From an uncultured Odoribacter sp. (GTDB lineage Bacteria > Bacteroidota > Bacteroidia > Bacteroidales > Marinifilaceae): a DNA stretch of 19,337 nucleotides. Below, one piece after another: positions 7,774 to 15,629 of this stretch. The translations under genes were made by a program, and so were the position numbers. Numbering within the stretch: position 1 is the stretch's first letter; every line of letters begins with the position of its first letter. The notes beneath the pieces are model-generated. The model ran no database searches. It was given only the letters and a program-made list of their open reading frames with translations, and was not told the DNA's origin. The stretch is from the NCBI GenBank assembly GCA_905193145.1, contig CAJJNP010000047.1, positions 1 through 19,337 of the forward strand, given 5' to 3'.

Positions 7774-8340
7774 TTAGATTTTACCTACCAGATCAATGCT
7801 TGGCTTCAAAGTGGCTTCGCCTTTCTTCCATCTGGCTGGACAAACTTCTCCGGAATGTGTTGCAACAAATTGTGCTGCTTCTACTTTTCTCAACAGTTCG
7901 TCAGCATTACGTCCGATATTGTTGTCGTGAATTTCTGCCACTTTGATTTGTCCTTCCGGATTTACGAGGAATGTTCCACGGTAAGCCATGCCGGCTTCTT
8001 CAATCATTACACCGAAAGCGCGGCTTAAAGCTCCGGTCGGATCTGCAAGCATCGGATATTTGATGGTACGGATGGTTGCAGAAGCATCGTGCCATGCTTT
8101 GTGTACAAAGTGTGAGTCTGTACTTACAGAATATACCTCAACTCCCAGTTCCTGGAATTTTTCGTAATTGTCTGCCATATCTACCAGTTCAGTAGGACAA
8201 ACGAAGGTGAAATCTGCCGGGTAGAAGAAGAAGATGGCCCATTTGCCTTTTACATCCTGGTCTGTTACAGTAATGAACTGTCCGTCTTTGTAAGCTTCAA
8301 CTTTGAATTCTGGAATCAATGAATTGATAATTGGTTGCAT
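7774..8340 (-). CDS. ahpC: Alkyl hydroperoxide reductase subunit C (2-Cys peroxiredoxin)
   Basis: This cytoplasmic thiol peroxidase reduces hydrogen peroxide and organic hydroperoxides and is normally re-reduced by AhpF. In the 188-residue form the peroxidatic cysteine is residue 48 in FYPADFTFVCPTE, and the resolving cysteine is residue 167 in GEVCPARW. Other AhpC/Prx1 landmarks are YSVSTDSHFVHKAWHD, YRGTFLVNPEG, and the C-terminal extension ending SIDLVGKI. The ATG at 8346 adds only Met-Ile; I prefer the internal Met at 8340 because known Bacteroides AhpC proteins begin MxPIINS. No ahpF follows: the next gene downstream on this strand is an ECF sigma factor. A good minus-strand promoter lies at 8385-8417. 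OxyR control is known for Bacteroides ahpC, but I did not identify an operator here. Confidence 0.96.
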   Translation of the reverse strand: MQPIINSLIPEFKVEAYKDGQFITVTDQDVKGKWAIFFFYPADFTFVCPTELVDMADNYEKFQELGVEVYSVSTDSHFVHKAWHDASATIRTIKYPMLADPTGALSRAFGVMIEEAGMAYRGTFLVNPEGQIKVAEIHDNNIGRNADELLRKVEAAQFVATHSGEVCPARWKKGEATLKPSIDLVGKI

Positions 8341-8384
8341 AATCATTTATTTTTTTATTTGTTATTACTCATCTTTTGTCACAA

Positions 8385-8417
8385 CAAAAATATATCAATT
8401 ATTTTTATAACTACAAA
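8385..8417 (-). promoter_or_regulatory. Promoter of ahpC
   Basis: On the minus strand a -33 TTTG (8417-8414) is followed after 21 nt by a -7 TATTTTTG (8392-8385), a full match to the Bacteroides TTTG/TAnnTTTG consensus. Transcription would begin near 8378, giving a leader of about 38 nt. Confidence 0.7.
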
Positions 8418-8519
8418 TTTTCTTATTGTAATATTTTATAATGATATAAATAAAATTGAATGGAGCTTATTCTAAGAACGTTAATTGTGATGAATCGGTT
8501 ATGAATAATTGAAAAACTA

Positions 8520-8547
8520 TATCTTTGTGTTCGAACTTAAAGAGGAG
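8520..8547 (+). promoter_or_regulatory. -7 element and ribosome-binding site of the thioesterase gene
   Basis: A -7 element TATCTTTG lies at 8520-8527; no convincing TTTG is seen at the expected -33 position. An unusually good Shine-Dalgarno sequence, AGAGGAG (8541-8547), sits 4 nt before the ATG at 8552. It selects that start over the in-frame ATG at 8525, which falls inside the promoter. Confidence 0.6.
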
Positions 8548-8551
8548 AGTC

Positions 8552-8959
8552 ATGAAAAATTATATTTTTGAATTGGAATTGAAAGTGCGGGATTATGAGT
8601 GTGATTTGCAATGTGTTGTGAATAATGCAAATTATCAGCATTACCTGGAGCATGCCCGGCATGAATTTTTGGAACAGGCAGGTGCAAATTTCGGAGAGTT
8701 GCATAAACAGGGGATAGATGCCATGGTGGCACGTGTGGAAATTGACTATAAAGTGTCATTGACAAGCGGAGATCGGTTTGTTGTGCGTTTGAATATAGCT
8801 CGTGAAGGGGCAAAATTGGTTTTTTTTGAAGATATCTACCGTTTGTCCGATAATAAACTTTGCGTAAGGGGGCGAGTGGAATCTATTTGTGTTCAGAATG
8901 GCAAACTGACTCGTGGAGAGTTGTTTGATGAGGTTTTTGCTGCTTATTTGTCGAAATAA
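8552..8959 (+). CDS. Hotdog-fold acyl-CoA thioesterase (4-hydroxybenzoyl-CoA thioesterase / YbgC-like family)
   Basis: This 135-residue cytoplasmic protein has the single hotdog domain of the 4HBT family, which hydrolyses acyl-CoA thioesters. Near the N-terminus, VRDYECDLQCVVNNANYQHY (residues 12-31) is the family signature: the Asp at 18 matches the usual catalytic Asp, and NNANYQHYLEHAR matches the helix-start motif. The mid-region (VARVEIDYKVSLTSGDRFVV) and RVESICVQNGKLTR supply the expected beta strands. Length is typical. It is divergent from ahpC and followed by a tRNA gene with its own promoter, so it is probably monocistronic. Acyl substrate specificity cannot be read from the sequence. 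Confidence 0.88.
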   Translation: MKNYIFELELKVRDYECDLQCVVNNANYQHYLEHARHEFLEQAGANFGELHKQGIDAMVARVEIDYKVSLTSGDRFVVRLNIAREGAKLVFFEDIYRLSDNKLCVRGRVESICVQNGKLTRGELFDEVFAAYLSK

Positions 8960-9004
8960 ACAGAGTCGTGGAATAATTTTTTTTTCAAAAAAAACAGAGA
9001 ATTG

Positions 9005-9035
9005 TTTGGAGGGAAAGAAAAAAGCGCTACCTTTG
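9005..9035 (+). promoter_or_regulatory. Promoter of tRNA-Val
   Basis: TTTG (9005-9008), a 19-nt spacer, and TACCTTTG (9028-9035) match both elements of the Bacteroides housekeeping promoter. The start point would be near 9042, about 18 nt before the mature tRNA 5' end. Confidence 0.8.
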
Positions 9036-9059
9036 CATCTGCAATCGACAAGATAGCAC

Positions 9060-9134
9060 GGGTTCTTAGCTCAGTTGGTTCAGAGCATCTGGTTTACACC
9101 CAGAGGGTCGGGGGTTCGAATCCCTCAGGACCCA
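9060..9134 (+). tRNA. tRNA-Val (anticodon TAC)
   Basis: The cloverleaf folds cleanly. The acceptor stem GGGTTCT (9060-9066) pairs with AGGACCC (9127-9133) and the discriminator base is A9134. The D arm is GCTC/GAGC. The anticodon stem TCTGG/CCAGA encloses loop TTTACAC, giving anticodon TAC (valine, GUA codons). The T arm has loop TTCGAAT. The CCA end is not encoded. It has its own promoter and a terminator 4 nt downstream, so it is a single-gene unit. Confidence 0.97.
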
Positions 9135-9137
9135 CAG

Positions 9138-9169
9138 AAAGGAAGCTTTTTAAAAGGCTTCCTTTTTTT
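9138..9169 (+). terminator. Intrinsic terminator of tRNA-Val
   Basis: The stem AAAGGAAGC (9138-9146) pairs with GCTTCCTTT (9157-9165), followed by a T run to 9169. It sits immediately after the tRNA. Confidence 0.88.
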
Positions 9170-9208
9170 ATTGTCGATGACGGTTGTTTCAAGAAGGTTA
9201 GAAAATAA

Positions 9209-9246
9209 AAAACAGGCTCAACCTTTAGAAAAGCTGAGCCTGTTTT
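9209..9246. terminator. Bidirectional intrinsic terminator between tRNA-Val and the locus 2 operon
   Basis: A perfect 12-bp stem, AAAACAGGCTCA (9209-9220) with TGAGCCTGTTTT (9235-9246), encloses a 14-nt loop. It ends in T-rich sequence on the plus strand and, read from the minus strand, in a run of six T. It should end the minus-strand locus 2 transcript 35 nt after the stop of the last gene and back up the tRNA terminator. Confidence 0.88.
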
Positions 9247-9280
9247 ATATAGGTATTGTCTCTTTAAAATAATGTCGCAA

Positions 9281-9730
9281 TTATTCTGTGACGATTATAG
9301 TCATAGCATCTTGTAGCACATGGCTGTATCCGGAATTTGTGATGCGGATGGATACTTTATATGTGCCAGGAAGCGCATCATTTTCAAATGGATACAGCAT
9401 CACGCCTCCGCTTCGTATAGATAAATCCTTCATGAAGTTTTGTGCGGCTTCTGCTCCGGCAGTTGTCGGTGTTTCTTCTTCATATCTGACAGATTCTATG
9501 TAGAAATACATAATTTCGGTTCCTTCGTATCCTTGTAGTTGTAAAGATACCCAAGGGGCTTTGTTTTCGATTCTTATGGCATCCAATATCGGATCCGGAG
9601 TTTTACGGATATACATGGTATCCGGATTATAGGAGGCATTTTTGGTAATTAAGTATCCTACTGTCGTTTCGTGACAGGCTCCGGTAAGTACTCCTATAGT
9701 GACAATTAATAATATCAAGACTTGTTTCAT
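9281..9730 (-). CDS. Small lipoprotein of unknown function (locus 2)
   Basis: This 149-residue protein has a clear lipoprotein signal (ITIGVLTGAC, lipidated Cys19, followed by HETTVG). I do not recognise a family with confidence. The mature part looks all-beta: alternating hydrophobic segments such as APWVSLQLQGYEG and the C-terminal GTYKVSIRITNSGYSH / AMTIIVTE resemble an immunoglobulin-like or PKD-like sandwich. It is the last gene of the locus 2 operon, 28 bp after the FAS1-like gene, with a terminator shortly downstream. By position it is probably an accessory surface component of the SusC/SusD complex, but that is inference. Confidence 0.85.
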   Translation of the reverse strand: MKQVLILLIVTIGVLTGACHETTVGYLITKNASYNPDTMYIRKTPDPILDAIRIENKAPWVSLQLQGYEGTEIMYFYIESVRYEEETPTTAGAEAAQNFMKDLSIRSGGVMLYPFENDALPGTYKVSIRITNSGYSHVLQDAMTIIVTE

Positions 9731-9758
9731 GACTTTTTTCTAAAATGTTTATAATTGA

Positions 9759-10430
9759 TTACCACCATTCTTCTTCATCTGGGTTGGGTTCAGGCGTGCT
9801 GCTCGCTTCTGAATCTCCTATTGTATAGCCATATTCTATAGCATGTACGATAGCGTTGTCCGGTTCAATATCTGCAGAAGCAATTGCATAGTTTGCTGTT
9901 GACATAAAGTTTATGTAAACATGTTTGGGAAGGAAATCAATATTTCCCATACCTTGATCTTCTAGTTCAACGTATATCCATAAATCTTTTCCATCAAGGG
10001 TTTTGACGATTTTACCTCCGGTTCCGACAGTTCCGAATTCTCCTTGTTTTCCGACAGGAATGTCTTTTCTGCGAATTTTGCCATCAATGATGTGGCGGAA
10101 TAATATTTTTCGGCACCATTCTTTATCCAGGTCTGTAACACGTTTGTATCCTTGGTGCAGGATGTAGCGGCGAATAGAGTGATTAGTAATGCCTAGAAAA
10201 GTAATCTCTTTGTGGTTGGGGTCTTCTCCTTTAAATAGACGTACCATGTCCTCTCCGGCGTGTTCTATTAAAATTCTTGTTGAATCCCAATTGTAGGAAT
10301 CACTTGCCATATATTCCAATACATTGCCATTGAACCGTCCATTACTTACTCCTGTATCTATGTAATTATCTTTTGTGCAGGATATTGTAAACAGTGAGAA
10401 GGCTATGAGCGCATACATTAATTTTTTCAT
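9759..10430 (-). CDS. Fasciclin (FAS1)-domain-like lipoprotein (locus 2)
   Basis: This 223-residue protein begins with a lipoprotein signal ending in Cys18 (LFTISC TKDN). The rest resembles a divergent FAS1 domain. ITFLGITNHSIRRYI (76-90) corresponds to the FAS1 H1 motif, LFRHIIDGKI (110-119) to the central helix/strand, and DIEPDNAIVHAIEYGYTIGD (187-206) to the H2 motif (NG-x-IH-x-I). Proteins of this kind are often found beside SusC/SusD pairs in Bacteroides, where they are thought to sit on the cell surface. The C-terminus is acidic (EPNPDEEEWW). It follows susD by 11 bp. Whether it binds substrate, matrix or another protein is unknown. Confidence 0.8.
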   Translation of the reverse strand: MKKLMYALIAFSLFTISCTKDNYIDTGVSNGRFNGNVLEYMASDSYNWDSTRILIEHAGEDMVRLFKGEDPNHKEITFLGITNHSIRRYILHQGYKRVTDLDKEWCRKILFRHIIDGKIRRKDIPVGKQGEFGTVGTGGKIVKTLDGKDLWIYVELEDQGMGNIDFLPKHVYINFMSTANYAIASADIEPDNAIVHAIEYGYTIGDSEASSTPEPNPDEEEWW

Positions 10431-10441
10431 ATCTTGTAAAT

Positions 10442-12112
10442 TTATTGAATTCTACGGTTCCAATATTTATTTTGTCTGATTAAATCATTGTTTTTAAAAC
10501 AAATTTCATCAATTCTGCTATATAATGCCCCATCTTTGATATCTTGGTCGGTAAGGCGTTCATAAGCTGGTGAGATTTCTTTGCGGATATAGTCATATGA
10601 ATCTTCTCCTCGTATAAAGCACATCCCGTTGCGTGCAATATCATAGTAACGGTGTCCTTCGTATATCAATTCTTTTTCTCGTTCTCTAAAAATAGCCAAC
10701 TGAATATTGCCTGTTAATCCATGTTTTTTATCATCTGCAGAAGGAAAATTATATTCTTGAACTTTGGATTGGTCTATAATCATTCCGTTAGCCAAATTGC
10801 CGTATGCTCTTGCTCGTACGATATTTAAATCTTCAACGGCATTTGCTTTGTTTTGGCGGGCACGACATTCTGCTCTTAGTAGGTAAATTCCTGCTAAACG
10901 AAAAACAACTTTGTTTTGGCTTAGTCCAAAATATTTGGGTTGCATGATCCATTCATCCATGGTATAGAATGGATTGCGGAATTTGTAGAAATAAGATTCA
11001 CTAAATGGTTCTGGTATTTCTGTACTATTTTGTGCGATGTCATTAAGATCAAATACTTCTATTGGATTACCAATTGGTTCTAACCCAGGAACAATTTTGC
11101 CGTCAACATCATTCAGATAAATATAATCGGCATCTGTTGCCCAATAGAAAGAGTTTCGGCGTAAATCTCCTATTGGATACATTTCTCTGACTTTCTCTCT
11201 TGATAGGCATAATGTATAAAATGAGCCAGGGTATGCATAGCCTGTCGTTAATATGGGGAAGCCGACACTGGGATGATTCCAGGCGTAAGATGTAGATTCT
11301 GTTGCATTTCCATATAGTTCCCAAATAGATTCTTGACTATCTCCTTTCATCACTTGGGTACAAACTTCTTCTGGGTTATTGGCCATATTATAGTTACCTA
11401 CTTTGCCTTCTATAATCATTGAACAATATTCTTCGGCTTTTTGCCAATATTCGCTTTCTCCTTCAACTCCTGCGCGCCAAGCATAGATGTGTGCTAAAAA
11501 AGCTGCTGCAGCACCTTTACAGCCGTATTGCTTCATACGTTTATAGGAGGAGTTTGCTACTAATTCGTCATAAATTGGAAGTTTCATGGCTTCTATCATG
11601 TTCTTTTCTGCTTCTTCCAAAAGTTGGCGTCCGTTTACTTGTGGAACTTTTTCAAATGTGACAGAGTTTGGAAATATAGGTGCTTCGCTGAATACTCTGG
11701 CCATGTAGAAGTATGCAACACCTTTGGCAAAATGAGCTTGTAGAATGTATGGTTCTATTACTTCTTTAGGTAAAGGGAAGCGATGGGCATTGTCTAATAT
11801 GATATTTGCTTGGTAAACTAAATCAGCGAACGCCTGCCAATTTTGAATGCAAAATTCAGGATTCAGCATATTTTGTATAAACTGGCCATAAAAATATTTA
11901 TGTGCAGGATCTGCAATGCCTGAATTCCAGCTTTGTTGACAGACATTGTTTACGTGGATTTCCAATGCTGCCAATAGTGCTTCTGCGTCCTTTTCGCTCT
12001 TGAAATAGTTGGTATAAGTAGGGCTGTTTTCCGGTTGTACGTCTATGAAATCTGCACATTGCCAACAGCAGGGCAATAGCAGACAAAGCAAATATTTATA
12101 ATACTTTTTCAT
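10442..12112 (-). CDS. SusD/RagB-like nutrient-binding outer-membrane lipoprotein (locus 2)
   Basis: At 556 residues this is the substrate-binding partner of the SusC-like receptor encoded 6 bp upstream. The N-terminus is cysteine-rich (LLCLLLPCCWQCADFIDV). The Cys19 before ADFIDV aligns with the usual lipidated Cys of SusD proteins, but the residues before it (C-W-Q) make a poor lipobox, so Cys15 or Cys16 could be used instead. SusD landmarks include LVYQANIILDNAHRF, AHFAKGVAYFYMARVFSEAP, FRLAGIYLLRAECRARQ, and the C-terminal signature REREKELIYEGHRYYDIARN (476-495). It shares little obvious similarity with the locus 1 SusD beyond family motifs, which suggests a different substrate. Confidence 0.95.
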   Translation of the reverse strand: MKKYYKYLLCLLLPCCWQCADFIDVQPENSPTYTNYFKSEKDAEALLAALEIHVNNVCQQSWNSGIADPAHKYFYGQFIQNMLNPEFCIQNWQAFADLVYQANIILDNAHRFPLPKEVIEPYILQAHFAKGVAYFYMARVFSEAPIFPNSVTFEKVPQVNGRQLLEEAEKNMIEAMKLPIYDELVANSSYKRMKQYGCKGAAAAFLAHIYAWRAGVEGESEYWQKAEEYCSMIIEGKVGNYNMANNPEEVCTQVMKGDSQESIWELYGNATESTSYAWNHPSVGFPILTTGYAYPGSFYTLCLSREKVREMYPIGDLRRNSFYWATDADYIYLNDVDGKIVPGLEPIGNPIEVFDLNDIAQNSTEIPEPFSESYFYKFRNPFYTMDEWIMQPKYFGLSQNKVVFRLAGIYLLRAECRARQNKANAVEDLNIVRARAYGNLANGMIIDQSKVQEYNFPSADDKKHGLTGNIQLAIFREREKELIYEGHRYYDIARNGMCFIRGEDSYDYIRKEISPAYERLTDQDIKDGALYSRIDEICFKNNDLIRQNKYWNRRIQ

Positions 12113-12118
12113 AATCTG

Positions 12119-15100
12119 TTAAAAATTAAGTGTTAGACCTAGTGTCCATTTGCGTGGAATCGGATATTGGTCGCCTTTGTCGATTCCATCATATAGATTG
12201 ATAACTTCAGGATTTCCTTCGGAATAGTTACTTAAATAAAATAGATTTTCTCCTGTTAGAAAGAGACGTACTCCGGATAATCCTGCTTTTGTTGCGAGAT
12301 TTGTTGGTAGATTATAGCCGAGCGTTAATTGTTTTAGACTGACTGAATGGACTTTTTCTATATTTGAATCTAAGTCATAGATGATTTTTTTACCCCATTC
12401 TGGTAGGTTGGGATTTTTTTCTATTGAAGTCCATCTATTGATGTCTCTGTAATCGAACATTTTAGTGCTTGGAGCTTCCTTAAATGATTGGGCAACTCTG
12501 GCATTGATGATTTTTCTTCCCAGAGTGTAATTGAATAATATGTTCAAATCGAACCCTTTCCAGCTAATTTCATTGATCCAACCGCCGTGTGCTTTGGGAA
12601 GTGGTGAACCGGCATAATACAAATCCGGTGTATTGTCATTGTTGAAATCTTTTATATTGTAGTTTCCTACTTGACCACTTGCAGGGCTTTTAATGGTAAC
12701 ACCGCCTGTATATACTTCAGTTCCATCCAGTTTGTAATAGCGAGGAACTTCATCTTCGCTAGCGTAGAAACCGTTATGAGCATATACATATAGTCCGTAT
12801 AGTGGTCGGCCAATGACCAAATCCTTCATGTCTTTTCCGGAGTATGATTTTTCAAATTTATTTCTGTTGGTTGCAAAATTAAATTTTGTACGCCAACTGA
12901 CGGCACTTTCTCTGAAAATGTCTGCCTGCAATTCTATTTCTAATCCTTCGTTAGAGACTTCCATGGCATTTTCCATGCGTGATGCAAAAGGGGATTGGGC
13001 TCCAGGCAGGAAAACTTCATACATCAAGGCTTTGGTGTACTTGTAGTAGTAATCCAATTTTAAATTAATTCGATAGTTGAACATATCAAAATCTAAGCCG
13101 ACATCATATTGTTCGGTTTTTTCCCAGGTAAGTTCAGGAGAAATGGATTGCTCTGCTGTTACTCCTGTATTTCCTAAAAATGGTACTGTTCCTAAAGACA
13201 TAAGTCCATGAGCTAAATAAGCATCCGAGAATACTTGTCCGGATGTTCCGTAGCTAAAGCGTATTTTACCCCAGTTAAGCCAGTGTCCGGCCCAATTTTT
13301 AATGAAAGGTTCTTCAGAAAAAGTCCATCCTAAGGCAAATGATGGGAAGTTTGCCCAACGGTTGCCTTCTCCGAATGTAGAGCTGCCATCTCGGCGGAAG
13401 GTTGCTTCAAAGAGATATTTTTGTTTGTAATTATAACCTAAACGGCCAAAGTAACTCATCATTCTCTTTTCTTTGAAATCGCTTCTGTAAGATCTGGTCG
13501 ATTCCCATTTGCTGACACCACCCCAACCTCTGTCTACTACTTCCGGAGCTTTGTCTGGGTTGTAATAGAAAATGTCATCACTCGGTCCTTTTAGTCCCCA
13601 GCCGGAAATTGCGAAACTTTGTTCTTTGTTTGCATTGAAACCCAATAGAATATCAAAATTGTGAACATCTTTGATGCTGTTTTGATAATGTATCAGTTCT
13701 TCGGTGGATAGCATGATTTGCCGATTGATGGCACCTTCAGATCTGTTTTCTTTATAATGGACATCCAGATAACTCGGTGTGAATAGGTTTTGATTGCCTT
13801 GGCTGAAGTCTACATTGACGGAGGCAGAAACATCTAATCCTTTTATAACATTATATTCCAAGAAGGAGCTGACCATGGCACGATAATCGTCTGTTCTGTC
13901 TTTCTGACCATTTACTTGTTGCATCCAGGCATTTTCCAGTTCTTTGGTTGCAGACAGATAGGTGTTTTGTTTTTTGGGGTCAACAGTCAGACCTTCAAAT
14001 TTCATCCTGCTACCACTTGTGTTGCCATTCATCGTCTTATCGATATAAGCAAGATAAACACGAGTATCCATCTTTAGTTTGGAATGTAGATTTGCAGTGA
14101 TATTTGACATGAGGTTGACTCTTGAATATTGGCTGTTAATCATGATTCCTTTTTCGTCATAATAGCCAAGTCCAACCATATACCTGATACGTTCTGACCC
14201 TCCTGATGCTGAAATGTTTGCATTTAATACCTTACCGGTGTGGAATGCATATTTCCACCAATTTGTGCTATTGTTGTAATATGGATCAAGACTATCTTGC
14301 AGCATAAAATCCATCATTGCGCTATTAGATTGACTGTTTCCCCAAAATGCATCAAATGAGCCGACATATCGTCCTCCATCTTCGTCTGGAATATAGACAC
14401 TTTCGTAGGAATTCGGAAAATAAAGTTGAGAATCTCCATATTCGTCTATACCTGTTTTCTTTTCATTTCTTAACTGCATGAGATCTAGCCATCTTTCCAT
14501 GCGTCCTCCGGTTTGCGTCGGATATTCTGCTAATTGGGAAAGGGAATAAGAAACGTTTGCGGTAAAGGTTGCTTTTCCTATTTTCCCCTTTTTAGTTGTA
14601 ACCAGAATGACTCCATTTCCTGCGCGGCTACCATAGATAGATGCTGCCGCAGCATCTTTTAATACTTCAACTGATTCGATAAGGCTGGGGTCTAAGTCTG
14701 CCAAGGTATTTGTTCCGGTTACCGGAGATACAAATGAGTGCATTGGAACTCCATCGACAACCCAAAGAGGCTGCCCATCACTAGCACCATTAACGAATAG
14801 GGAGTTGAAACCGCGTACGGCAATAACAGCAGCACTACCGGGTGCTCCGGACTGTTGAACGATGTTTACTCCGGCTAAACGTCCTTGCAGCATACTTGCG
14901 ACACTGGCTGCTGGCAATTCTTTCATTTCTTCTGCTTTTACAGAAGAAATAGCACTGATGGTTTCTCGCTTTTTTTGAGTACCGTAAGCACGAACGACAA
15001 CTTCGTCAAGATTTGATACTTCTTCAAGTAATTGAATATGCAAAGTATCACTTTTGTTTGTAAATTCAACTATTTGTTTTTGATAGCCGATGCAGGAAAA

Positions 15101-15616
15101 TTCCAAAGAACCTTTTTGTAGAGGTAGGTCAAAAGCAAACCATCCTTGAGAATCAGTTGCAGAACCTATGGCAAGGCCTACAACTTTTACGGTTACACCA
15201 GGAATGGGTTGCTTTTTTATGTCATAGACAAAGCCTTTTACGCGGATAGCCTGTGGCTGTTTTTGCATGATGAGTATAACCTCGCCGTTACACTCGTAAG
15301 CTAATAGAGAACCTTTAAATACACGGTCTAATACGCTACCTACTTTTTCTTGATTGACATGGATGTTTACTTGGTTTATTTCTGACAGATGTGCAGAATT
15401 GTAAAGAAAGCGTAAGCCTGTCTGTGAATGTATCTGGTTAAATAACTCTGATAGCGAGGCATTGTTTAAGTCCAGTGTTACTCGCTGATCTTGTGCAGTG
15501 GTGTTTCCATAACCGACACATACAAAACAGACTATAAATACAAGACATAATTTCATAATTTTCCAAATTTGCTTGAATTTTGTCAGAAATCTGACGCAGT
15601 CATTTGTTTTTTTCAT
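12119..15616 (-). CDS. SusC/RagA-family TonB-dependent receptor with N-terminal STN domain (locus 2)
   Basis: This 1165-residue outer-membrane importer has a long N-terminus: about 20 residues precede a hydrophobic signal segment (residues 21-41, cut near TTAQ). Parts then follow in order: STN domain (about 45-118), carboxypeptidase-regulatory-like domain (about 125-198, VKGFVYDIKKQPIPGVTVKV), TonB-box region DEVVVRAYG (204-212), plug (about 215-335, MLQGRLAGV, VIAVRGFNS, PLWVVDGV, VLKDAAAASIYGSRAGNGVI), and a barrel ending TLGLTLNF with the C-terminal Phe. Met21 is a possible alternative start. It lies 92 bp downstream of fecR, and that gap contains a plus-strand promoter element, two hairpins and the predicted antisense RNA. 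With the STN domain and adjacent FecR/ECF pair it should be autoregulated by its own substrate. Confidence 0.96.
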   Translation of the reverse strand: MKKTNDCVRFLTKFKQIWKIMKLCLVFIVCFVCVGYGNTTAQDQRVTLDLNNASLSELFNQIHSQTGLRFLYNSAHLSEINQVNIHVNQEKVGSVLDRVFKGSLLAYECNGEVILIMQKQPQAIRVKGFVYDIKKQPIPGVTVKVVGLAIGSATDSQGWFAFDLPLQKGSLEFSCIGYQKQIVEFTNKSDTLHIQLLEEVSNLDEVVVRAYGTQKKRETISAISSVKAEEMKELPAASVASMLQGRLAGVNIVQQSGAPGSAAVIAVRGFNSLFVNGASDGQPLWVVDGVPMHSFVSPVTGTNTLADLDPSLIESVEVLKDAAAASIYGSRAGNGVILVTTKKGKIGKATFTANVSYSLSQLAEYPTQTGGRMERWLDLMQLRNEKKTGIDEYGDSQLYFPNSYESVYIPDEDGGRYVGSFDAFWGNSQSNSAMMDFMLQDSLDPYYNNSTNWWKYAFHTGKVLNANISASGGSERIRYMVGLGYYDEKGIMINSQYSRVNLMSNITANLHSKLKMDTRVYLAYIDKTMNGNTSGSRMKFEGLTVDPKKQNTYLSATKELENAWMQQVNGQKDRTDDYRAMVSSFLEYNVIKGLDVSASVNVDFSQGNQNLFTPSYLDVHYKENRSEGAINRQIMLSTEELIHYQNSIKDVHNFDILLGFNANKEQSFAISGWGLKGPSDDIFYYNPDKAPEVVDRGWGGVSKWESTRSYRSDFKEKRMMSYFGRLGYNYKQKYLFEATFRRDGSSTFGEGNRWANFPSFALGWTFSEEPFIKNWAGHWLNWGKIRFSYGTSGQVFSDAYLAHGLMSLGTVPFLGNTGVTAEQSISPELTWEKTEQYDVGLDFDMFNYRINLKLDYYYKYTKALMYEVFLPGAQSPFASRMENAMEVSNEGLEIELQADIFRESAVSWRTKFNFATNRNKFEKSYSGKDMKDLVIGRPLYGLYVYAHNGFYASEDEVPRYYKLDGTEVYTGGVTIKSPASGQVGNYNIKDFNNDNTPDLYYAGSPLPKAHGGWINEISWKGFDLNILFNYTLGRKIINARVAQSFKEAPSTKMFDYRDINRWTSIEKNPNLPEWGKKIIYDLDSNIEKVHSVSLKQLTLGYNLPTNLATKAGLSGVRLFLTGENLFYLSNYSEGNPEVINLYDGIDKGDQYPIPRKWTLGLTLNF

Positions 15617-15623
15617 AGATTTG
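15616..15623 (+). promoter_or_regulatory. -7 element for a predicted antisense RNA
   Basis: TAGATTTG matches the Bacteroides -7 consensus TAnnTTTG exactly and points against susC, starting at its first codon. No TTTG is seen at the expected -33 spacing, so promoter strength is uncertain. Confidence 0.45.
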
Positions 15624-15629
15624 TGAATT

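Noticed and set aside
8550..8813. Minus-strand 87-residue reading frame opposite the thioesterase gene
   Set aside because: It is a shadow of a well-supported plus-strand gene, with no family motifs and no promoter.
8944..8959. TTATTT-gtcg-AAATAA hairpin at the thioesterase stop as a terminator
   Set aside because: The stem is only six A/T pairs and no T run follows directly; too weak to claim.
9060..9134. tRNA-Val as the attachment site of an integrated element
   Set aside because: No integrase, no repeated tRNA 3' end and no phage or conjugation genes were found in the window.
9002..9272. Plus-strand reading frames running through the tRNA and its terminators
   Set aside because: They overlap the tRNA and hairpins, and their composition is that of structural RNA and terminators rather than protein.
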